A stretch of 10,155 nt of DNA from Comamonadaceae bacterium. GTDB taxonomy: Bacteria > Pseudomonadota > Gammaproteobacteria > Burkholderiales > Burkholderiaceae_C. Positions within the stretch are counted from its first letter, which is position 1. The number at the start of each line of letters is the position of its first letter. The position numbers and the translations under genes are program-made. The notes below the pieces were generated by a model. It did no database searches. It worked only from the letters and a program-made list of their open reading frames with translations, and had not been told where the DNA came from. The DNA lies in the NCBI GenBank assembly GCA_947494405.1, contig CANLWQ010000052.1:1-10155 (forward strand), written 5' to 3'. Positions 5,584 to 10,155 of the stretch are shown piece after piece.

Positions 5584-7680
5584 TTAAATCGCCAGCGGGT
5601 CTACATCGATGGCCCAGCGCAACACCGCTTTGTGCTGTGTGCGAAGTTGCTGTAAATCATCTTGCCACGCCGATAAAAACTGCTGCAAGTGTTTGCGTGA
5701 ATGGCTTTCAATCAGCATTTGCGCGCGCTCCACATCAGCCACGCGCTGCATGCTCATGGGAACAGCGGGGTAGACGCTCAAACCCCCACCGCCGGCGGGC
5801 AAACGGGTTTCTCCCAAAGCTTTGGCGGCATTTAAAAAATCTTGCGCAGCGGTTTGTGTGCGGGCTTCAGCGCGCAGCAGCGCTTGGAAACTGAAAGGCG
5901 GCAAGCCGGCTTGTTCGCGCTCTTGCAACTGCTGGGCTGCAAAGCCGGCGAAGTCGTGCTGCTTCAAAGCCTCAAACAAGGGGTGGGCCGGGTGAAAGGT
6001 TTGCACCCACATCTCACAGGCTTGGGCGCTGCTGAGTTGGGCGTCGCGCCCGGCTCGCCCCGCGGCTTGCAAGAGCAGTGAAAACAGCCGCTCGGGCGCG
6101 CGAAAGTCGGCAGAAAACAAAGCGCCATCAGGGTTGAGGGCGGCCACCAAAGTCATGCGGCGAAAGTCATGGCCTTTGGCCACCATTTGCGTGCCCACCA
6201 ACACATCCACCTCACCCTCGTGCACTTCAGCGAGTTGCCGCACCAATTCACCCTTGAGGCGGGTGCTGTCCGCGTCTATGCGCGCCACGCGCAGGGGCGA
6301 ACCATCTGGGCGCTTCATGTCCGCCAGCAGCTCGGCCAGCAGCTCTTCGACTTTTTCTGTGCCGTGGCCCATCACGCCTATGTCTTGGTTGCCGCAACTG
6401 GGGCAAGCACGGGGCACGCTTTGTGTGAGGCTGCAGTGGTGGCAGCGCAAGGTGCGGTCGCCTTTGTGGAACACGCGGTAAGCGCTGCAATGCGGGCATT
6501 CGCTTTTCCAGCCGCATTCAGCGCAATGCAAGACCGGCGCATAGCCGCGCCGATTCAACAACACCAGCACCTGCTCTTGCCTACCCAGTCGCTCGCGCAT
6601 GGCGCTCAACAGCGGCGCGGAGATCAGGGTCTTGCGGGGCTGGTTGTTCATGTCCACCCGCCTGAGCAAGGGCAGGGCGCTGTCGCCTACCCGCGAGGGC
6701 ATGGACAAGCGGGTGTAGCGCGGTGCGGGCTGATCCGCCACCGCAGCTCGGCTGTGGTGCCAGCTCTCTAGCGAAGGCGTGGCCGAACCCAGCAGCACTT
6801 GCGCGCCTTCGAGTTGACCGCGGTAAACGGCCAAGTCGCGGGCTGAATAGCGGGCGCCCTCTTGCTGTTTGTAACTGGGGTCATGCTCTTCATCGACCAC
6901 GATCAGCGCCAAGCGGGGCATAGAAGCCAGCACCGCCAAACGCGTGCCCAGCACGATGCGCGCCGTGCCCAGGTGCGCGGCCAGCCAACTGTTGAGCCGC
7001 TGCGCGGGCGTCATGCCGCTGTGCATGGCCACGATAGCGGCCTCGCCCAAATGTACAAAGCGTTGCCTCACCCGCGCTTCCAACTGGGGCGTGAGGTTGA
7101 TCTCTGGCACCAACAGCAAGACTTGGGCTTGGGGAGACTCTTCCAGCAACTGTGCGGCGCGGCGCAGATACACCTCGGTTTTGCCGCTGCCCGTGTTGCC
7201 GTGCAGTAAAAAAGGCCCAGGTTGTTGGGCCATTTGCGTCAGCACTTGGGTTTGCTCTGGGGTGAGGGGCGGCACATCGGCTATTTCCACATGCACGGGA
7301 GCTGCTGGCTTGAGGCGTGTGAGCTTGCGTTGGAACTGAAGCGGGGAGAGGTCGCGCAAAGATGGCGGTAAACACGCCATGGCAAATTCACCTGCGCTGC
7401 GCTGGTAGTAGCTGGCGGCAAAGTCAATCAGCTTCAACCAGTTGGCAGACAAAGCGGGGATACCGTGCAACACCCCATGAATCGCTTTCAAGGGATGGGG
7501 TGAGGGCCCAGAAGGTGCGCCCGCGGGTTGCGGCCAAACCAATCCCAGCGTGTCGCGCTGACCCAAGGGCACCCGCACCAAACAACCGGGCTGCACATCT
7601 TCATCGGTTTCATAAGTCAAGGGCCCCGACAAACGGCTGTAAGCCGGCGTGGGCACCAAAACTGAAATTTCTCGCCGCAT
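5584..7680 (-). CDS. priA: Primosomal protein N' (replication restart helicase PriA)
   Basis: PriA binds abandoned fork structures and directs reloading of DnaB. The 698-residue product is of normal family length. The N-terminal DNA-binding domain (about 1-110) is followed by Walker A GNTGSGKT (161-168), the DEAH-type box DEEHD (263-267), and LLGSATPSLES (297-306). The zinc region has eight cysteines: 386, 389, 395, 398, 413, 416, 426 and 429. Then come VLVGTQMVAKGHDF (493-505), DGALFSADFRAPERLF and AAGRAGR (539-545). ATG at 7680 is supported by GAGGG at 7687-7691. It is the first gene downstream of the AT-rich gap carrying DnaA boxes and IHF-type sites, so its promoter probably lies within or beside that region. 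It converges on the AEC transporter gene, with no obvious intrinsic terminator in the 12 bases between. Confidence 0.97.
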   Translation of the reverse strand: MRREISVLVPTPAYSRLSGPLTYETDEDVQPGCLVRVPLGQRDTLGLVWPQPAGAPSGPSPHPLKAIHGVLHGIPALSANWLKLIDFAASYYQRSAGEFAMACLPPSLRDLSPLQFQRKLTRLKPAAPVHVEIADVPPLTPEQTQVLTQMAQQPGPFLLHGNTGSGKTEVYLRRAAQLLEESPQAQVLLLVPEINLTPQLEARVRQRFVHLGEAAIVAMHSGMTPAQRLNSWLAAHLGTARIVLGTRLAVLASMPRLALIVVDEEHDPSYKQQEGARYSARDLAVYRGQLEGAQVLLGSATPSLESWHHSRAAVADQPAPRYTRLSMPSRVGDSALPLLRRVDMNNQPRKTLISAPLLSAMRERLGRQEQVLVLLNRRGYAPVLHCAECGWKSECPHCSAYRVFHKGDRTLRCHHCSLTQSVPRACPSCGNQDIGVMGHGTEKVEELLAELLADMKRPDGSPLRVARIDADSTRLKGELVRQLAEVHEGEVDVLVGTQMVAKGHDFRRMTLVAALNPDGALFSADFRAPERLFSLLLQAAGRAGRDAQLSSAQACEMWVQTFHPAHPLFEALKQHDFAGFAAQQLQEREQAGLPPFSFQALLRAEARTQTAAQDFLNAAKALGETRLPAGGGGLSVYPAVPMSMQRVADVERAQMLIESHSRKHLQQFLSAWQDDLQQLRTQHKAVLRWAIDVDPLAI

Positions 7681-7686
7681 GTCAAG

Positions 7687-7691
7687 CCCTC
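7687..7691 (-). promoter_or_regulatory. Shine-Dalgarno of priA
   Basis: GAGGG on the minus strand lies six bases before the ATG ending at 7680, which fixes the priA start. Confidence 0.6.
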
Positions 7692-7732
7692 ATTTGCGAA
7701 GCGAAATTGATATGAATCTTTACAAAATCAGC

Positions 7733-7745
7733 TAAGTGGTTGATT
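7733..7745 (-). promoter_or_regulatory. IHF consensus match 1
   Basis: TAAGTGGTTGATT is the reverse complement of an exact match to WATCAANNNNTTR. It lies 52 bases upstream of the priA start codon, a plausible place for promoter bending. Assigned by sequence only. Confidence 0.4.
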
Positions 7746-7777
7746 GAAAAGGGGCTTTGGCAGTCATCCAAAATTTC

Positions 7778-7786
7778 TGTGGATAA
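7778..7786 (-). promoter_or_regulatory. Perfect DnaA box (TTATCCACA)
   Basis: TGTGGATAA on the plus strand is TTATCCACA on the minus strand, identical to the high-affinity E. coli consensus. It lies on the priA side of the AT-rich segment, about 100 bases from the priA start. Confidence 0.65.
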
Positions 7787-7792
7787 CTTTGT

Positions 7793-7805
7793 TGACAGTT
7801 TGTCA
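7793..7805. repeat. Short palindrome TGACA-GTT-TGTCA
   Basis: A perfect five-base inverted repeat with a three-base centre lies seven bases to the right of the perfect DnaA box. It could be a half-site pair for a regulator or chance. The overlapping TTGACA at 7792-7797 has no matching -10 element and no plus-strand gene to serve. Confidence 0.25.
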
Positions 7806-7827
7806 TTCAGCTGTCGCAAGCCCGAAG

Positions 7828-7840
7828 AATCAAGGCTTTG
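7828..7840 (+). promoter_or_regulatory. IHF consensus match 2
   Basis: AATCAAGGCTTTG matches WATCAANNNNTTR exactly. It lies between the perfect DnaA box and the AT-rich segment. Confidence 0.4.
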
Positions 7841-7882
7841 GACACAATGCACGAAAAATTGGCAGACCATGGAATCTATATA

Positions 7883-7895
7883 AATCAAGCACTTA
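7883..7895 (+). promoter_or_regulatory. IHF consensus match 3
   Basis: AATCAAGCACTTA matches WATCAANNNNTTR exactly and sits at the left part of the most AT-rich segment. An IHF bend beside the unwinding element is the arrangement known in E. coli oriC. Confidence 0.45.
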
Positions 7896-7963
7896 ATTAA
7901 TAACTGAAGGTCTATAAATTTTTTTTAAGATGTAAGTCCTTAGTTAATCAGTGGGCAAAAATT

Positions 7964-7972
7964 TGTGCATAA
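7964..7972 (-). promoter_or_regulatory. DnaA box (TTATGCACA)
   Basis: TGTGCATAA on the plus strand reads TTATGCACA on the minus strand, which fits TTATNCACA. It has the same orientation as the box at 7778 and lies on the hemE side of the AT-rich segment. Confidence 0.55.
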
Positions 7973-7981
7973 CTGGGTTTC

Positions 7982-7990
7982 TGTGGGTAA
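7982..7990 (-). promoter_or_regulatory. Degenerate DnaA box (TTACCCACA)
   Basis: One mismatch from TTATCCACA, in the same orientation as the box at 7964 and 18 bases from it. A still weaker copy (AGTTGCACA, 7999-8007) follows 17 bases further on, making a short regular array. Confidence 0.35.
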
Positions 7991-8013
7991 AACTTTTTTG
8001 TGCAACTGGCTAT

Positions 8014-9123
8014 TCAGGCGGTTTGGCGCAGCTTTTTGGAGTGGCTGTGTACCGCTTCGACCAAAGCGCTGACATGCTCGGGTGGGGTGAATTGGCTGAT
8101 GCCGTGACCGAGGTTGAAGATGTGCGTGGGGCCGCTGTTGTTCAAGTCGGTGTGGGGCTTGCCAAAACTGTCAAGCACATGGCGCACTTGGGTGGCAATC
8201 GCCTCAGGCGGCGCAAACAACACATTCGGGTCAATATTGCCTTGCAAGGCTTTGCCGGGGCCGCCCACCGCACCACCCACTTGCTCGCGGGCACGCCCGA
8301 GGTTGACGGTCCAGTCCAGACCCAGCACCTCGCAGTCGAGATCGGCCATCTCCGGCAACCACAAACCGCCGCTTTTGGTGAAAACAAGGCGTGGAATGAC
8401 CACGCCATCGTGGCTGCGCTGCAGTTGCGAGAGCACGCGGCGTGTGTAGGCCAGGCTGAATTCTTGAAACGCGCCATCCGCCAGCACCCCGCCCCAGCTG
8501 TCAAACACCATCACCGCTTGGGCACCGGCTTGGATTTGGGTATTTAAATAGAGGGCCACCGCGTCGGCGTTGATGGCCAATATGCGGTGCATCAGGTCCG
8601 GGCGGCTGTACATCAGGCTTTTCACCAGCCGGTAGTCGTCCGAGCCGCCGCCCTCCACCATATAACAGGCCAATGTCCAAGGGCTGCCGGAAAAACCAAT
8701 CAACGGCACCCGGCCATTGAGGGCTTTACGTATGCTGGTGACCGCATCAAACACATATTGAAGCTTGTGCATATCGGGCACGGCCAACTCGGCCACTGCC
8801 GCTTCATCGCGCACCACTTTGGCAAATTTGGGGCCTTCGCCTTGGGCAAAAGACAGACCCAAGCCCATGGCGTCGGGGACGGTGAGGATGTCACTGAACA
8901 AAATAGACGCGTCCAGCGGGTAACGATCCAGTGGCTGCAAAGTCACTTCGGTGGCGTAATCCACATTGGTGGCCAAGCCCATGAAACTGCCGGCTTTGGC
9001 GCGTGTGGCGCAATACTCGGGCAAATAGCGACCGGCTTGGCGCATCAGCCAAACGGGGGTGTGGTCGGTGGCCTGACGCATGCAGGCGCGGATGAAGGTG
9101 TCGTTTAAAAGTGGAGCGTTCAT
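8014..9123 (-). CDS. hemE: Uroporphyrinogen decarboxylase
   Basis: HemE removes four acetate carboxyl groups from uroporphyrinogen III to make coproporphyrinogen III in haem synthesis, in the cytoplasm without a cofactor. The 369-residue product begins with the family signature [15 protein letters not shown] (23-37). The residues matching the human enzyme's active site are Arg28 and Arg32 (human 37 and 41), Asp78 in FSDI (human 86), Tyr154 in SPWTLACYM (human 164), and His340 in NLGHG (human 339). [19 protein letters not shown] is also diagnostic. The ATG at 9123 gives an N-terminus of expected length. No clear Shine-Dalgarno is seen, but the start is only five bases from the dsbD-like stop, so translational coupling is likely. 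The AT-rich origin-like region follows its 3' end. Confidence 0.97.
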   Translation of the reverse strand: MNAPLLNDTFIRACMRQATDHTPVWLMRQAGRYLPEYCATRAKAGSFMGLATNVDYATEVTLQPLDRYPLDASILFSDILTVPDAMGLGLSFAQGEGPKFAKVVRDEAAVAELAVPDMHKLQYVFDAVTSIRKALNGRVPLIGFSGSPWTLACYMVEGGGSDDYRLVKSLMYSRPDLMHRILAINADAVALYLNTQIQAGAQAVMVFDSWGGVLADGAFQEFSLAYTRRVLSQLQRSHDGVVIPRLVFTKSGGLWLPEMADLDCEVLGLDWTVNLGRAREQVGGAVGGPGKALQGNIDPNVLFAPPEAIATQVRHVLDSFGKPHTDLNNSGPTHIFNLGHGISQFTPPEHVSALVEAVHSHSKKLRQTA

Positions 9124-9128
9124 AAAGC

Positions 9129-10155
9129 TTATTGTGGCAGGGGAATGAGGGATAAAGCTTGGCGCATCAAGTCGGGACTGAGCACCTCAGACAGCACTTG
9201 GGCGGGCTGGTTGGGTGACTGCAGCACATAAACAGGCACACCGCTGCGCCCCAAACGGCCCAAGGCTTGGGTGATGGCCGGGTCGCGGCGGGTCCAATCT
9301 GCGCGCAGCAGCAGCACATTTTTGTCGGCAAACGCTTTCAGCACCTGCGGGTGGCGCAATGTGGTTTGTTTGTTGACTTGGCAAGTCACGCACCAAGCGG
9401 CTGTGAAATCGATGAACACCGGACGGCCTTGCTTAAGTGCGGTTTGCACCTTGTCATCAGACCAGCTTTGCCATTCGGAGGAGGGCGCAACTTGGGCGGT
9501 GCTTTCAGTTGCTGGCTCTTGCCACACCAGCGGCCCCCAAGTGAAAAGCAATACCGTCAAAAGCCCGCCCCATAAACCAAGGCCCAGCCATTTGGCACGA
9601 CCGGTCAAACCCAAAGCCCAGACACAGGCGCACACCAACAGCAGCACTGCCAGCATCACCGCTATGCCATCGATACTGGTTTGCTGCCCTAGTACCCACA
9701 GCAACCAAACCACGGTGGCCAGCATGGGAAAGGCAAACAGTTGTCGCAGACGCTCCATCCACATCCCAGGCCGCGGCAACCAACGCGCCCAAGCCGGCAT
9801 CCAAGTTAAAAGCGTGAAAGGCAGGGCCAGTCCCAAACCTAAAGCGGTGAAGATCAACAGACCCTGCCACAGCGGCAAAGTCAGGGCAATGCCCACGGAC
9901 GCCCCCATGAACGGTGCGGTGCAAGGCGCGGCCACCACCACCGCCAGCACGCCTGAGAGAAATGCATCTGCAAGCGGGTGACGCACCCATTGCGCCGCCA
10001 AACCGCTGCTCCAATGGGCTTGAAAATTCAACACGCCCAAAAGGTTCAAGGCGATCAAAGTAAACACCAATGCAAGCATGGACACCACCAGTGGCGACTG
10101 CAACTGAAAACCCCAGCCCAGTTGTTGCCCCGAGGCCCGCAAGCCCGCCACCAAC
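9129..10155 (-). CDS. dsbD: Thiol:disulfide interchange protein DsbD-like, C-terminal part (5' end outside window)
   Basis: The visible 341 residues are the second half of a DsbD-type protein, which carries electrons from cytoplasmic thioredoxin across the inner membrane to periplasmic thiol proteins. Several membrane segments (about residues 20-205 of the fragment) include APCTAPFMG, whose Cys78 matches the second redox cysteine of the membrane domain. A linker rich in Ser/Thr/Glu leads to a periplasmic thioredoxin-like domain with the active-site pair Cys255-x-x-Cys258 ([11 protein letters not shown]). A cis-Pro loop follows (GVPVYVL). The first membrane cysteine and the N-terminal domain lie beyond the edge. 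The TTG at 10152-10154 is not a start: the frame stays open and the family requires more sequence upstream. Transcribed towards hemE with a 5-base gap. A DsbD relative such as ScsB is possible. Confidence 0.9.
   Translation of the reverse strand, partial: LVAGLRASGQQLGWGFQLQSPLVVSMLALVFTLIALNLLGVLNFQAHWSSGLAAQWVRHPLADAFLSGVLAVVVAAPCTAPFMGASVGIALTLPLWQGLLIFTALGLGLALPFTLLTWMPAWARWLPRPGMWMERLRQLFAFPMLATVVWLLWVLGQQTSIDGIAVMLAVLLLVCACVWALGLTGRAKWLGLGLWGGLLTVLLFTWGPLVWQEPATESTAQVAPSSEWQSWSDDKVQTALKQGRPVFIDFTAAWCVTCQVNKQTTLRHPQVLKAFADKNVLLLRADWTRRDPAITQALGRLGRSGVPVYVLQSPNQPAQVLSEVLSPDLMRQALSLIPLPQ

Larger units (their letters stand above)
7681..8013. other. AT-rich intergenic region with DnaA boxes and IHF-type sites (origin-like)
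   Basis: This is the 333-base gap between hemE and priA and the only long non-coding stretch in the window. It holds a perfect DnaA box (7778-7786), a TTATNCACA box (7964-7972), a one-mismatch box (7982-7990), weaker ones nearby, and three exact matches to the IHF consensus (7733-7745, 7828-7840, 7883-7895). By hand count 19 of 80 bases in 7871-7950 are G or C, with a T-run at 7919-7926, so an unwinding element would fit between the outer boxes. The combination is that of a bacterial oriC. Caulobacter's origin is beside hemE, which makes the location suggestive, but dnaA-linked origins are usual in betaproteobacteria. Alternatives are a DnaA-titrating site or a DnaA/IHF-controlled priA promoter. 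No intrinsic terminator after hemE is evident. Confidence 0.5.

Noticed and set aside
7792..7797. TTGACA as a plus-strand -35 promoter element
   Set aside because: No -10 hexamer lies at suitable spacing and no plus-strand gene follows.
7682..7888. Possible 68-residue minus-strand ORF in the hemE-priA gap
   Set aside because: It covers the DnaA box and IHF-type sites, has no recognisable Shine-Dalgarno or domain, and its composition reflects the AT-rich gap rather than the coding style of the neighbours.
7951..8547. 198-residue plus-strand frame opposite the end of hemE
   Set aside because: It is a shadow of hemE, whose catalytic residues are intact on the other strand.
9122..9160. Direct repeat ATAAAGCTT at 9122-9130 and 9152-9160 around the dsbD-like stop and hemE start
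   Set aside because: Nine bases, only two copies, one of them coding. This is too short to separate from chance and has no known role.

Overview
The window reads as a stretch of a betaproteobacterial chromosome, most likely order Burkholderiales and close to Comamonadaceae. This rests on the style of the HemE, PriA, Rep and DsbD proteins, a fairly G+C-rich coding background, and the hemE/priA neighbourhood. It is a judgement from recognised protein families, not from a database search. Nearly all of the window is core housekeeping sequence. I see no insertion sequence, prophage, CRISPR array, tRNA or rRNA.

Layout. Positions 1-1638 (+ strand) hold three genes chained by 4-base stop/start overlaps: the tail of a cupin-domain protein, a small exported protein resembling surface-adhesin protein E, and selD (selenophosphate synthetase). 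The last two use TTG and GTG starts. selD ends tail to tail with a class II aldolase/adducin-family gene (1626-2390, -), and their 3' ends overlap by 13 bases. Upstream of that gene, on the same strand, is the Rep helicase gene (2444-4540, -). The last codons of rep lie in a short imperfect palindrome of the GGGGTCAGATCCC type. Divergent from rep is an AEC-family transporter (4606-5571, +), which converges on priA (5584-7680, -). A 333-base AT-rich gap separates priA from hemE (8014-9123, -). hemE follows a dsbD-like thiol:disulfide interchange gene (9129 to the window edge, -) with only 5 bases between them.

The most interesting part is the hemE-priA gap (7681-8013). It contains one perfect DnaA box (TTATCCACA), a second consensus box (TTATGCACA), a one-mismatch box (TTACCCACA), three exact matches to the IHF consensus WATCAANNNNTTR, and an 80-base segment of about 24% G+C. 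Together these look like a DnaA/IHF-organised unwinding region: a chromosomal replication origin, a secondary DnaA-binding locus, or a DnaA- and IHF-controlled priA promoter. An origin next to hemE is known in Caulobacter. Finding this architecture in a betaproteobacterium, beside a replication-restart helicase gene, deserves checking. dnaA and dnaN are not in the window.

Functionally the window combines replication restart (Rep, PriA), tetrapyrrole synthesis (HemE), periplasmic thiol redox (DsbD), selenium activation (SelD), small-molecule export (AEC) and an unassigned sugar-aldolase-like enzyme.
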